Of a DNA stretch of 64,000 nucleotides, positions 8,996 to 19,315 are shown piece after piece. Location of the stretch: positions 806,001-870,000 of the forward strand of contig CAVPMY010000005.1 in NCBI GenBank assembly GCA_963706685.1, read 5' to 3'. Both the position numbers and the translations under genes were made by a program. The notes under the pieces were generated by a model that made no database searches, was not told where the DNA came from, and worked only from the letters and a program-made list of their open reading frames with translations. Within the stretch, counting starts at the first letter, position 1; each line of letters begins with the position of its first letter. The DNA comes from CADEEN01 sp963706685. GTDB taxonomy: Bacteria > Pseudomonadota > Gammaproteobacteria > Burkholderiales > Burkholderiaceae_C.

Positions 8996-9987
8996 GTGAC
9001 CAGCAACTCGTCAGCGTCGTCATCCCGGCGTACAACGGCGCGCCCACGATCGACGAAACCTTGAGGAGCGTGCGGTCGCAGACGCACCGGGCGCTGGAGA
9101 TCATCGTCGTCGATGACGGCTCCACGGACGACACACGACGGATCGCAGAGCAACACGCTGCGGCCGACGAGCGGATCGAAGTCGTGCAACAGGCCAACGC
9201 CGGCGTTGCCGCAGCGCGCAATGCCGGCTGGCGCCGCGCACGGTCCGACTTCATCGCCTTCATCGACGCCGATGACCTGTGGGCACCGACAAAGATCGAA
9301 AAACAACTTCAGGCCTTGCTGGCAGGTGGTGAGCACGCCGGCCTGGCCTATTGCTGGACAGCCAGAATCGACGCACAAGGTACCGTCTTTCGACTCCATG
9401 GCGGCGCGCGCCACAAGGGGCACGTGCTGGAAAACATCCTGCAGGGCAACTTCGTCGGCTGTGGCAGCACGGTGCTGGTGCGTCGGCAGACGCTGATCCA
9501 CGCCGACGGCTTCGACAGCCGGCTGCGGGCCGCGGATGCCGAGGGCTGCGAGGACTGGCTGTTCTCGTGCCGCGTCGCCGAGCGCTTCCACTATGTGGTG
9601 GTGCCCGAGTTCCTGGTCGGCTACCGCTACCTGCCGGACAACATGTCGAGCGACCGAGCGCGCATGCTGCGCTCGCACATGATGCAGTGCGAAGAGATGT
9701 TGGCGCGACATGCGGGCCTGCGCAAGGAGGTCAGGCGCGGCCTGCGCGGATACAGCCATTGGCTGATGCGCGATTTAATTCTGAATGGCCTCACCGGGGA
9801 GCTTGTCCGCGTGTGGCTGACGCTGTTGCGTGGCTACCCGTTCGTCGCCATGAGACTGTTGTTGTGGGATCTCCCGCTGGATCCGGTAAGAAGGATCCGC
9901 GACGCTTTGCGCAGACTTCGTCACGGCCAACCGCGCCCTGCCGCCCCCATGACAGGCCGGGCTTTTCTAGAAGGGCAGGCCGAATAG
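8992..9987 (+). CDS. GT2 family glycosyltransferase
   Basis: A 331-residue GT-A enzyme: VSVVIPAYNGAPTIDETL, IIVVDDGSTDDT and the DADD metal motif in FIAFIDADDLW. The acceptor-side segment ends in CEDWLFSCRVAE, resembling CEDWDLW in the three-domain protein just upstream. The start is a GTG inside GTGA, shared with the stop of that gene. The stop TAG shares one base with the GTG start of the ABC exporter. Such tight coupling suggests that this transferase, the fusion protein and the exporter act on one glycan. The substrate is unknown. Confidence 0.88.
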   Translation: MSDQQLVSVVIPAYNGAPTIDETLRSVRSQTHRALEIIVVDDGSTDDTRRIAEQHAAADERIEVVQQANAGVAAARNAGWRRARSDFIAFIDADDLWAPTKIEKQLQALLAGGEHAGLAYCWTARIDAQGTVFRLHGGARHKGHVLENILQGNFVGCGSTVLVRRQTLIHADGFDSRLRAADAEGCEDWLFSCRVAERFHYVVVPEFLVGYRYLPDNMSSDRARMLRSHMMQCEEMLARHAGLRKEVRRGLRGYSHWLMRDLILNGLTGELVRVWLTLLRGYPFVAMRLLLWDLPLDPVRRIRDALRRLRHGQPRPAAPMTGRAFLEGQAE

Positions 9988-11756
9988 TGTCCGCGAGCGG
10001 GGACGACGAGGCGACCACGCGGCTCAAGACCCATGGCCCGGCACGCCGGGCGGCGCTCGATCACCTGTCGCACCTGCTGCGCATCGCGCCGAAGCCGCGC
10101 TGGGCGACGCCGGCGCTGATCAGCCTGGGGCTGGCCACGTCGCTGGCCGAGACGCTGGGCATCACGCTGATCATCGGCTTCCTGTACTCGGCGATGGGCC
10201 AGGTCGACGCCGCCGCCGATGTCGGCGGCCTGCTGGGCCAGGCGATCAACCACGCCCGCGGCTGGCTGCCCTCGCCCGCCCGCATGGCCGCGGCGATCCT
10301 GCTGCTGATCGTTGCCCGCGCCGGGCTCGGCTTTGCCAACAGGGTCATCAGCGCTCATGTCAGTGAGCTGATCAGCGAGCGGGCCAGGAACCTCATTCAC
10401 GAGCAGTACCTCACCGTGTCGTACGGCTTCGTTCAACGGCATGAGCAGGCGCAGCTGATGGAAGTGCTGGGCAGCGAATCGTGGTTGATCGCCAATGCCT
10501 ACGCGAGCCTGACGAGGCTGATCGTCTGCGCCTGCTCGATCTTCGTTTTCCTGGGTTTTCTGTTGGCGTTGTCGTGGCCGATCGCGGTGACTGCGGTCCT
10601 CGGATCGATCCTCATTTCGATCGGACTGCGCCGCCTGTCGAGAACAGCACAGGAACTCGGCAAGCAGTCCAAGCGAGTGCACCAGGCGCTGGGCGAACAC
10701 ATGCTGATGACGCTCGAAGGACTGCGTACGATCCGCGCCTATGGGCAGGAGCAGTTGCACCAGCAGCGTTTTCTCGCCTCATCGGCCGAGGCCCGCCGCG
10801 TATCGCAGGCCCAGACGCGCCTGTCATCGCTGCTCGATCCACTGACCGAGGTCGGCTACCTGGGCATCCTGTGCGTGATCATGGCGAGCGCAGCCTATTG
10901 GGGCGCCAGCTTTGCAACCACCCTGGCGGCAGTCGCACTGCTGTACCGGATGCAGCCGTCGGCGCGGGAGATCGAGGGTCGCCTGCTGTACCTGGCGCAG
11001 ATCGAGCCGCAACTGCGCTCGGTGCGGATGATGCTGTGCAAGGACGACAAGCACTATGCGGCCCCGGGGCACTTGCCGATCCGGCAGTTGCGAAAGAGTG
11101 TTCGCTTCGACGCTGTGAGCTTTCGCTACGACGACGGCGCTGCGCCCGCGCTGGACAACGTCAGCTTCGAAATTCCCGTGGGCGCGACCACTGCGTTGGT
11201 GGGCGCGAGCGGTGCCGGCAAGACCACCCTCATCAACCTGCTGCTGCGCCTGTACACGCCGACCTCCGGCACGATCTGGGTCGACGACGTGCCGCTGATT
11301 GACCTGCGGCGAAGCGACTGGCTGGGCCTGCTCGCCGTGGCGGGTCAGGACGTGGACCTGATCGAGGGCACCGTGATCGACAACATCCGCATGGCCGACA
11401 GCACGGCCTCGCAGGAGGACGTCGTTGCCGCGTCGCAGATCGCCGGCGTCGCGGAATTCATCGAGCCGCTGCCCGAGGGCTACGAGACCTGGATCGGCCA
11501 GCAAGGGATGCGATTCTCCGGCGGCCAGCGGCAGCGACTGGGACTGGCACGGGCGATTCTGCGCAACCCGCAGTTCCTGATCCTCGATGAGGCCATGAGC
11601 TCGCTCGACCGTGATCTGGAGGTGCGCATCCGGCACGCGATCGAACAACGGTTTGCCGGACGCACGCTGCTCATCATCAGCCACCGCCTGGAGACCGTGC
11701 TTGATGCCGAGCACCTGATCCGCATTGAATGCGGCAGCGTGGTGGCCGGTGCTTGA
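9987..11756 (+). CDS. ABC exporter, fused membrane and ATPase domains (MsbA-like half transporter)
   Basis: 589 residues. The N-terminal 330 hold about six membrane helices in two lobes (for example ALISLGLATSLAETLGITLIIGFLY and LIVCACSIFVFLGFLLAL, each read here only in part). The ATPase domain has Walker A GASGAGKTT near 406-414, signature FSGGQRQR near 510, Walker B FLILDEAMSSLD near 531 and the switch His in IISHRLE. Such exporters work as homodimers on lipids, lipid-linked oligosaccharides or peptides. Given the three glycosyltransferase-bearing genes directly upstream, a lipid-linked glycan is the likely cargo. The GTG start at 9987 overlaps the previous stop by one base. The frame is open much further upstream, but that region is the GT2 gene. 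Confidence 0.86.
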   Translation: MSASGDDEATTRLKTHGPARRAALDHLSHLLRIAPKPRWATPALISLGLATSLAETLGITLIIGFLYSAMGQVDAAADVGGLLGQAINHARGWLPSPARMAAAILLLIVARAGLGFANRVISAHVSELISERARNLIHEQYLTVSYGFVQRHEQAQLMEVLGSESWLIANAYASLTRLIVCACSIFVFLGFLLALSWPIAVTAVLGSILISIGLRRLSRTAQELGKQSKRVHQALGEHMLMTLEGLRTIRAYGQEQLHQQRFLASSAEARRVSQAQTRLSSLLDPLTEVGYLGILCVIMASAAYWGASFATTLAAVALLYRMQPSAREIEGRLLYLAQIEPQLRSVRMMLCKDDKHYAAPGHLPIRQLRKSVRFDAVSFRYDDGAAPALDNVSFEIPVGATTALVGASGAGKTTLINLLLRLYTPTSGTIWVDDVPLIDLRRSDWLGLLAVAGQDVDLIEGTVIDNIRMADSTASQEDVVAASQIAGVAEFIEPLPEGYETWIGQQGMRFSGGQRQRLGLARAILRNPQFLILDEAMSSLDRDLEVRIRHAIEQRFAGRTLLIISHRLETVLDAEHLIRIECGSVVAGA

Positions 11757-11786
11757 GCAGCCAGCGCGCGCCGGCGGTCGGGCGCC

Positions 11787-13241
11787 TCAGCTGCGCCCGT
11801 AGTTGTCCTCGAAGCGCACGATGTCGTCCTCGCCGAGGTACGAGCCGGATTGCACCTCGACGATCTCCAGCGGCGTCTTGCCCGGATTGGACAGGCGGTG
11901 CTTCTGGCCGAGCGGGATGTACGTGCTCTGGTTTTCAGTGAGTATGAGCACCTGGTCGCCGTTGACCACTTCGGCCGTTCCCGAGACGACGATCCAGTGC
12001 TCGGCGCGGTGGTGGTGCATCTGCAGGCTCAGGCTTGCGCCCGGCTTGACCATGATGCGCTTGACCTGAAAGCGCGGCCCGGCATCGATGCTGTCGTACC
12101 AGCCCCAGGGGCGGTGCACCTTGCGGTTGAGGTTGTTCTCGGTGCGGCCCTGGGCCTCGAGCGCGCTGACGATGGCCTTGACGTCCTGGCTGCGGTCGCG
12201 GTCGGCAACGAGCACGGCGTCCGCGGTTTCGATGACGATCAGGTTGTCGACGCCGACGAGGCTGACGAGCCGGCTCGATGCATGCACCAGCGAGTTGCGG
12301 CTGCCGGCCAGCATCGCATCGCCCAGCGTGGCATTGCCCATGCTGTCTTTGTCAGCCACCTGCCAAACCGCGTCCCACGCGCCAAGGTCGTTCCAGCCGG
12401 CCGCCAGCGGCACCATGCGGATGTCGATGCCGCTGCCGGGGCAGTGCTCCATCACCGCAAAGTCGATCGACTCCGCGGGCACGGCGGCAAACTCGGCGGC
12501 GCCCGGACGCACGAAGCGTTGATCGGTCTTGCGCGCCGCCCAGGCCTTGCCGGTCTGCGCCAGGATGTCGGGCCGGAAACGCTGCAAGGCGTCGAGCCAG
12601 GCCGACGCGCGCAATACGAACATGCCGCTGTTCCAGCTGTAGTCGCCCTCGGCCAGGTAGCGTTCCGCGGTCACGACGTCGGGCTTCTCGACGAACTGCG
12701 AGACCACCTGCGCTTCGCCATTGCCGCGCCCGCACTTGACATAGCCGTAGCCGGTTTCCGCGCGGTCGGGCGTGATGCCGAGCGCCACCACCGACCCCGT
12801 GGCCGCAGCCTGGATGGCGGCGTTCATTGCGCGTGCGAAAGCGGACTGATCGGCCACCACATGATCGGCCGGCGTGACGACGAGCACGGGATCGCCGCCA
12901 CCCTCGGCGGCGTCGAGCGCCGCCAGCGTCATCGCCGGCGCGGTGTTGCGGCCCGAAGGTTCGAGCACCACATGGCCGCTCGAGATGCCCACCTCGCGCA
13001 ATTGGTCGAGCACCATGAAGCGGTGCTCCTCATTGCACACCGTGATCGGCGCAGCAACGTCAAAGCCATCGCGGGCCAGACGCTCGCAGCGCGCCACGGC
13101 CTGCTGGTACAGCGTGCGCTTGTCGGCCGTGAGCACGAGAAACTGCTTCGGATAGGCCGCGCGCGACAGCGGCCACAGCCGCGTGCCACTGCCGCCGGCA
13201 AGGATGACCGGCTGGACCTGAATCGTTTTGCTGCTGGTCAT
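11787..13241 (-). CDS. manC: Bifunctional mannose-1-phosphate guanylyltransferase / mannose-6-phosphate isomerase
   Basis: 484 residues, the usual length for the two-domain AlgA/XanB/ManC type. The nucleotidyltransferase signature is ILAGGSGTRLWPLSR near residue 15, with FVEKPD in the middle. The C-terminal cupin isomerase domain begins VHRPWGWYDSID and has the metal-binding stretch QMHHHRAEHW. It makes GDP-mannose from mannose-1-phosphate and can interconvert mannose-6-phosphate and fructose-6-phosphate. It lies 21 bases after rmlC on the same strand and is probably the last gene of that operon. It converges on the ABC exporter 30 bases away, with no clear terminator between them. Confidence 0.95.
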   Translation of the reverse strand: MTSSKTIQVQPVILAGGSGTRLWPLSRAAYPKQFLVLTADKRTLYQQAVARCERLARDGFDVAAPITVCNEEHRFMVLDQLREVGISSGHVVLEPSGRNTAPAMTLAALDAAEGGGDPVLVVTPADHVVADQSAFARAMNAAIQAAATGSVVALGITPDRAETGYGYVKCGRGNGEAQVVSQFVEKPDVVTAERYLAEGDYSWNSGMFVLRASAWLDALQRFRPDILAQTGKAWAARKTDQRFVRPGAAEFAAVPAESIDFAVMEHCPGSGIDIRMVPLAAGWNDLGAWDAVWQVADKDSMGNATLGDAMLAGSRNSLVHASSRLVSLVGVDNLIVIETADAVLVADRDRSQDVKAIVSALEAQGRTENNLNRKVHRPWGWYDSIDAGPRFQVKRIMVKPGASLSLQMHHHRAEHWIVVSGTAEVVNGDQVLILTENQSTYIPLGQKHRLSNPGKTPLEIVEVQSGSYLGEDDIVRFEDNYGRS

Positions 13242-13262
13242 TGATAGCGATTCGACATGAGA

Positions 13263-13811
13263 TCAATAGGGTTCGGCCTGCGCCAGCACCGGGGCCGCCG
13301 CATCTTTGGGCGCCAGCAGCGGCGCCATGCCCAGGTCGGGCCAGCCGATGCCGATGGCCGGATCGTTCCAGACAATGGAGCGCTCGCAGTCCTTGGCGTA
13401 ATAGTCGGTGGTCTTGTAGAGGAAATGCGTGTCGTCGACGAGCGCCAGGAAGCCATGGGCAAAGCCCGGCGGAATCCACAGCTGGCGCTGGCTTTGCGCG
13501 TCGAGCGTCACGCCGAGCCAGTGGCCATAGGTGGCCGAGCCGCGTCGAATGTCGACCGCCACGTCAAATGCACTGCCTCGCACGACGCGCACCAGCTTGC
13601 CTTGCGCATGCGGCTTGGCTCTGGTAGTGCAGGCCGCGCAGCACGCCGCGGCTGGAGCGCGAGTGGTTGTCCTGCACGAAGTCGACATGCGATCCCACAG
13701 CCGCGTCGAAGGCGCGTTGGTTGAAGCTCTCGATGAAAAAGCCGCGGTCGTCGCCGAAGACCTTCGGTTCGAGGATCAGCACGCCTGGCAGCGCGGTGGT
13801 CGTGACGTTCA

Positions 13812-13812
<1 letters not shown>
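13263..13812 (-). pseudogene. rmlC: dTDP-4-dehydrorhamnose 3,5-epimerase, one frameshift
   Basis: 182 residues after repair. The N-terminal half reads LILEPKVFGDDRGFFIESFN and RGVLRGLHYQ. The second half, in another frame, begins with KPHAQGKLVRVVRG and contains WIPPGFAHGFLAL and YYAKDCERSIVWNDPAIGI. One extra A near 13620, inside the HYQ-AKPHAQGK junction, accounts for the shift. All catalytic-region residues of the RmlC cupin are present. The enzyme epimerises C3 and C5 of dTDP-4-keto-6-deoxyglucose. The ATG at 13812 shares a base with the rmlA stop (TGATG). Confidence 0.9.
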
Positions 13813-14705
<893 letters not shown>

Positions 14706-14709
<4 letters not shown>

Positions 14710-15603
14710 TTTGCGTAGGCCTCCATCAGCATGCGCGTCACGCCGACCTGCCAGTCGGGCAGCGTGAGGTCGAACGCTGTCGCGCAGCTTGTGCGTATCC
14801 AGCCGTGAATTGAGCGGGCGCTTGGCCGGCGTGGGGTAGCCGCTGGTCGGCACCGGCGTGATGGCATCGGCAGCCACCTTGATCGGCAGGCCATTGGCGC
14901 GCGCCCAGTCGATGACGAAGCGCGCGTAGTCGAACCAGCTGGTCTCGCCGCCGGCCACGGCATGGTAGGTGCCGCCGAATGCCGGGTTCGTGCGGCAGGC
15001 GCGCATCGCATGCGCGGTCACGTCGGCCAGCAGCTCGGCGCCGGTCGGCGCGCCGAATCTGGTCGTCGATCACCGACAGCGCGTCGCGCTCGCCGGCCAG
15101 CTTGAGCATCGTGCGCGCGAAGTTGCCGCCGCGCGCCGCATAGACCCAGCTCGTGCGGAAGATCAGGTGCGTGCAGCCGCTGGCGCGGATGTGGTTCTCG
15201 CCGTCGAGCTTGGTGCGGCCGTAAATCGACAACGGGCCGGTCGGCGCGTCTTCGCTGCGCGCGCTGCTGCCGCTGCCGTCGAACACATAGTCGGTGCTGT
15301 AGTGCACCAGCCAGGCGCCGAGCGCCTTGGCCTGCTCGGCCAGCACGCGCGGCGCCTCGGCGTTCAACGTGGCCGCGAACTCGGGCTCGCTCTCGGCCTT
15401 GTCGACCGCCGTGTGCGCGGCGGCATTGACGATGACGTCGGGCCGCAGCGCGCGCACGGTCTCGGCGAGTGCGCCGGCTTGGAGAAGTCGGCGTGATAGT
15501 CAGTGCTGTCGAAGTCGAGTGCGATCAGCTCACCGAGCGTCGCCAGCGAGCGCTGCAGCTCCCAGCCGACCTGGCCGCCTTTGCCGAAAAGAAGGATCTT
15601 CAT
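14706..15603 (-). pseudogene. rmlD: dTDP-4-dehydrorhamnose reductase, three indels
   Basis: 298 residues after repair. It begins MKILLFGKGGQVGWELQRSL with the NAD(P)H-binding GxxGxxG, then RPDVIVNAAAHTAVDKAE, YSTDYVFDG and YGRTKLDGE with the Tyr-x3-Lys pair. Breaks: a lost G in the run near 15477, an extra A after VIDDQ near 15058, and an extra base after THKLRD near 14777. The last fragment, AFDLTLPDWQVGVTRML, is the normal C-terminus. It reduces dTDP-4-keto-L-rhamnose to dTDP-L-rhamnose. It abuts rmlB (TGAATG) and overlaps rmlA (ATGA). Confidence 0.9.
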
Positions 15604-16666
15604 TCAGCGCACCGTGTAGTTCGTGGCCACCCAGTCGCGGTAGCGGCCGCTCTGCACGTCGGCCACCCAATCGGCATGGTCGAGGTACCACTGCACCGTC
15701 TTGCGGATGCCGGACTCGAAGGTTTCCGCCGGCCGCCAGCCGAGTTCGCGCTCGATCTTGCGGGCGTCGATCGCGTAGCGGCGGTCGTGGCCCGGGCGAT
15801 CCTTGACGTAGGTGATGATGCCTCGCATGGGAGCCCTCTGCGTCGGGTCGCAATTCATCGAGCAAGGCGCAGATGGTCTTGACGATCTCGATGTTGGGCT
15901 TTTCGTTCCAGCCGCCGACGTTGTAGGTTTCGCCGATCCGACCCTTGGCCAGCACCGCGCGGATGGCGCTGCAATGGTCGCGCACGTAGAGCCAGTCGCG
16001 CACCTGCATGCCGTCGCCGTACACCGGCAGCGGCTTGCCGGCGAGCGCGTTGACGATCATCAGCGGGATCAACTTTTCTGGAAAATGGTAGGGACCGTAG
16101 TTGTTCGAGCAGTTGGTCGTCAGCACCGGCAGGCCGTAGGTGTGGTGCCAGGCGCGCACCAGATGGTCGCTGGCCGCCTTGCTCGCTGAGTACGGGCTGT
16201 TCGGCTCGTAGGGGTGAGTCTCGGTGAACGCTGGCGCGTCGGCTGCGAGCGAGCCGTAGACCTCGTCGGTGGACACATGCAGAAAACGAAACGCGCTCTT
16301 GGCCGCGCCTTCGAGCGCGCTCCAGTGCGCGCGCGCCGCCTCGAGCAGGGTGAACGTGCCGTGCACATTGGTTCGCATGAACTCGGCCGGGCCGTGGATG
16401 CTGCGATCGACATGGCTTTCGGCAGCGAAGTGCACCACCGCGCGCGGCCGGTGCTCGGCAAACAGCTGGTCGAGCACCGTGGCGTCGCAGATGTCGCCCT
16501 GCACGAAGACATGCCGCGGGTCGCCGCGCAGCGTGTCGAGATTGTGCAGATTGCCGGCGTAGGTGAGCGCATCGAGGTTGACCACGGGCTCGTCGCCGTG
16601 TGCCAGCCAGTCGAGGACAAAGTTGCTGCCGATGAAACCGGCGCCGCCGGTGACCAGGATCGTCAT
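15604..16666 (-). pseudogene. rmlB: dTDP-glucose 4,6-dehydratase, one frameshift
   Basis: 353 residues after repair. The Rossmann motif is TGGAGFIGSNFVLDWL, followed by HFAAESHVDRSI, HVSTDEVYGSL and the catalytic YSASKAASDH (Tyr-x3-Lys). The frame is lost near 15830, inside the LRPDAEGSHAG-IITYVKDRPGHD region. There one inserted base moves the last 80 residues (KDRPGHDRRYAIDA, GWRPAETFESGIRKTV) into another frame. The enzyme makes dTDP-4-keto-6-deoxyglucose. The start is the ATG at 16666 (MTILVTGG); the frame is open a little further but the Rossmann strand must be at the N-terminus. It heads the rmlBDAC-manC operon, divergent from lysS. Confidence 0.93.
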
Positions 16667-16776
16667 GGGTGGAAATGCCGTTTCGAAGCCGATCCTCAGT
16701 ATGCCTTGTCGGCCCACGGCACCCAGGCGCGCACCCTAGAATCCGTTCCTTTTACGCGCGGCCTCCCCTCGAACGC

Positions 16777-18273
16777 ATGGACTCCGACGACAACCAGCTC
16801 ATCACCGAACGTCGCGAAAAGCTCACACTGCTGCGTGAACGTGCCAAGGCCGAGGGCAGAGCCGCCTTCCCGAACGACTTCAAGCCGCGCCACCACGCCG
16901 CCGATCTTCACCAGCGCCATGGCGCGCTGGACAACGCGGCGCTGGAAGCGCAGACCCTCGATGTGGCGGTGGCCGGCCGCATGATGTTGAAGCGTGTCAT
17001 GGGCAAAGCCTGCTTTGCGACGTTGCAGGATGGATCGGGCCGCATCCAGCTCTACATCACGCAGGACGCTGTCGGCGCCGACGTGTTGGCCGACTTCAAG
17101 ACCTGGGATCTGGGCGATATCCTCGGCTGCGAGGGCACGCTGTTTCGCACCAAGAGCGGCGAGCTGTCAGTCAAGGCGTCGTCGGTGCGCCTGTTAACGA
17201 AGAGCCTGCGGCCGCTGCCCGACAAGTTCCATGGCATGACCGACCAGGAGCAGAAGTACCGCCAGCGTTATGTCGATCTGATGACGGACGATACGGCGCG
17301 CGCGCGCTTCGTGGCGCGCAGCAAGGCGGTGTCATCGATTCGCGGCTTCATGGTCGAGCACGGGTTCCTCGAAGTCGAGACACCGATGCTGCACCCGATC
17401 CCCGGCGGCGCCAATGCCAAGCCGTTTGTCACTCACCACAATGCGCTGGATCAACAAATGTTCCTGCGCATTGCGCCAGAGTTGTATCTGAAGCGCCTGC
17501 TGGTCGGCGGCTTCGAGCGTGTGTTCGAGATCAACCGCAACTTCCGCAATGAAGGCATCTCGGTGCGTCACAACCCTGAGTTCACGATGATGGAGTTCTA
17601 TGCGGCCTACTGGACGCATCATGACCTGATGGACTTCACCGAGCAGGTGTTGCGCCACGCCGCGCGCGCGGCCAGCGGCTCGGCGCGCGTCAGCTACCAG
17701 GGCCGCGAGGTCGACATGGAAAGCCGCTTCGCACGGCTGTCGGTGCGCGATTCGCTGATCGCGCATGCTGGTGTGAGCGCCTCCGAAGCAGACGATGCCA
17801 AGGCACTGCACGCCAAGCTCAAGTCCCTCGGTGAGGAGCCGCCCAAGCATTGGGGCCTGGCGCAGCTGCAGTTCGGCCTGTTCGAGAACGCTGTCGAAGA
17901 CAAGCTCTGGCAGCCGACTTTCATCACCGACTACCCCGTCGAGGTCAGCCCACTGGCGCGGGCGTCGGATACGAACCCGGCGATCACCGAGCGCTTCGAG
18001 CTGTTTGCCACGGGCCGCGAGATCGCCAATGGTTTCTCGGAGCTGAACGACGCCGAGGACCAGGCCGCTCGCTTTACTTCCCAGTCCAGGAACAAGGAGG
18101 CCGGCGACGAAGAGGCGATGTTCTACGACGCCGATTTCATCCGCGCGCTCGAGTACGGCATGCCGCCTGCGGGCGGCTGCGGCATCGGCATCGACCGGCT
18201 GATCATGCTGATCACCGACAGTGCGAGCATCCGCGACGTGTTGCTGTTTCCGGCGCTGCGTCGGGAGTCATGA
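16777..18273 (+). CDS. lysS: Lysyl-tRNA synthetase, class II
   Basis: 498 residues, normal for bacterial class II LysRS. An N-terminal OB-fold anticodon-binding domain (GRMMLKRVMGKACFATLQD) is followed by the class II core. The core has motif 1 in RGFMVEHGFLEVETPML, motif 2 FRNEGISVRHNPEFTMMEFY (the arginine contacts ATP) and motif 3 GCGIGIDRLIML. It charges tRNA-Lys. I chose the ATG at 16777 because the preceding open stretch has no family resemblance. The next gene starts five bases after its stop. Confidence 0.97.
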   Translation: MDSDDNQLITERREKLTLLRERAKAEGRAAFPNDFKPRHHAADLHQRHGALDNAALEAQTLDVAVAGRMMLKRVMGKACFATLQDGSGRIQLYITQDAVGADVLADFKTWDLGDILGCEGTLFRTKSGELSVKASSVRLLTKSLRPLPDKFHGMTDQEQKYRQRYVDLMTDDTARARFVARSKAVSSIRGFMVEHGFLEVETPMLHPIPGGANAKPFVTHHNALDQQMFLRIAPELYLKRLLVGGFERVFEINRNFRNEGISVRHNPEFTMMEFYAAYWTHHDLMDFTEQVLRHAARAASGSARVSYQGREVDMESRFARLSVRDSLIAHAGVSASEADDAKALHAKLKSLGEEPPKHWGLAQLQFGLFENAVEDKLWQPTFITDYPVEVSPLARASDTNPAITERFELFATGREIANGFSELNDAEDQAARFTSQSRNKEAGDEEAMFYDADFIRALEYGMPPAGGCGIGIDRLIMLITDSASIRDVLLFPALRRES

Positions 18274-18277
18274 CGAA

Positions 18278-18829
18278 ATGAGCCCACGCCTCGAATCGCT
18301 GCAAGCAATCGAGGCCGCCGTCTGGCGCGAACTGCTGGCCGCGCCGCACGACAAACAACACCCGTGGCGCACGCCGGTGCTGGCCACCACCGATGGCGAG
18401 CTGGGCGATGCACGCACGGTCATCTTGCGCGAGGTCGAGCAAGCGCAATCCAGACTGCTCATCTACTCCGATGCGCGCGCCGGCAAGGTCGCGCAGATCG
18501 CCGGGCATCCAAAGGGCACGCTGGTCATGTGGTCACCCGGCCTCGGCTGGCAGTTGCGCATTCGCGTGCACATCAATGCCATCGCCGACGGCCTGGAGTT
18601 GTCCTCGCGCTGGGCGCTCCTCAAGCTGAGCCCAGCCGCAAACGACTATTTGTCGTCGCTTGCTCCCGGCAGCCCGCTGGACAACGCGTTGCATGCGCGC
18701 GGTGACCGGGCGCACTTCGCGTTGCTGCAGGCGCAGGTGCTGTCGATCGATTGGCTGGAGCTCGGCGCGCAAGGCCACCGTCGCGCATCCTTCGGCAAAG
18801 ACGCCACAGGCCGCTGGATGCAACCGTAA
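18278..18829 (+). CDS. Pyridoxamine 5'-phosphate oxidase-like flavin-binding protein
   Basis: 183 residues. The split-barrel pattern is visible: HPWRTPVLATTDGELGDARTVILREV, LLIYSDARAGKVAQI, GTLVMWSP and a C-terminal WLELGAQGHRRASFGKDATGRWM. The last matches the end of PNPOx-like proteins that bind FMN. It is shorter than true PdxH and lacks the full PdxH signature, so vitamin B6 oxidation should not be assumed. It follows lysS by four bases and is probably co-transcribed. A tiny ATG-ACG-AAA-TGA at 18270 precedes the start and could be incidental. Confidence 0.75.
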   Translation: MSPRLESLQAIEAAVWRELLAAPHDKQHPWRTPVLATTDGELGDARTVILREVEQAQSRLLIYSDARAGKVAQIAGHPKGTLVMWSPGLGWQLRIRVHINAIADGLELSSRWALLKLSPAANDYLSSLAPGSPLDNALHARGDRAHFALLQAQVLSIDWLELGAQGHRRASFGKDATGRWMQP

Positions 18830-18949
18830 TTTGGCTTTGCCGCGTTAAACAAGTCGCGTGCCAAATCCGCGTCCTCGCGGGCCCGCCACACACGGCCGCA
18901 TTGGCAAGCGAGATGATGCGCTCGCTGTCACACGCAACCAAAACGAACG

Positions 18950-19225
18950 ATGAGCGATTGGACCCATCACCCCATCTACACGCGCCTGATGGCGCCCTGC
19001 GAACCCTTTGCACGCCATGCGCTGCTGCACAACATCGAGCTGGAAATTGGCCGCCTCGATTGCTCGCCGAAGCTGGCCGCACGCGTGAGGCACTTTGTCG
19101 AGCGCGGTGTGCCGTTCTTCGCGCCGGGCGACGCGCACTATCGCGATTGGGCAGCCAAGGCCGCAGCGCTGTGGGACGCGCTGCATGCACGCAGCGGGTC
19201 GGGTCACGAAGTCTCGCTCGTCTAA
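18950..19225 (+). CDS. Conserved-looking small protein of unknown function
   Basis: 91 residues, soluble, His/Ala-rich, reading MSDWTHHPIYTRLMAPCEPFARHALLHNIEL and ending SGSGHEVSLV. There are no membrane segments or known motifs. Codon use looks like that of its neighbours, and a strong intrinsic terminator follows 25 bases after the stop; both support a real gene. The 120 bases before it carry no feature I can name, so it may have its own promoter or be read from lysS. Function unknown. Confidence 0.6.
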   Translation: MSDWTHHPIYTRLMAPCEPFARHALLHNIELEIGRLDCSPKLAARVRHFVERGVPFFAPGDAHYRDWAAKAAALWDALHARSGSGHEVSLV

Positions 19226-19249
19226 AACACGGCAACAGGGAGAATTGAC

Positions 19250-19278
19250 AAGGGCGCTTCGGCGCCCTTGCTTTTTTT
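19250..19278 (+). terminator. Rho-independent terminator
   Basis: An 8-bp perfect stem (AAGGGCGC / GCGCCCTT) with a TTCG tetraloop is followed by GC and seven T. It ends the plus-strand lysS-side transcription unit and lies before the convergent dsbC. On the minus strand no T tract follows, so it serves mainly the plus strand. Confidence 0.9.
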
Positions 19279-19315
19279 GAAGCGGCGCTTCGGTGCCCTA
19301 TGTCGCCGCGAGGCT

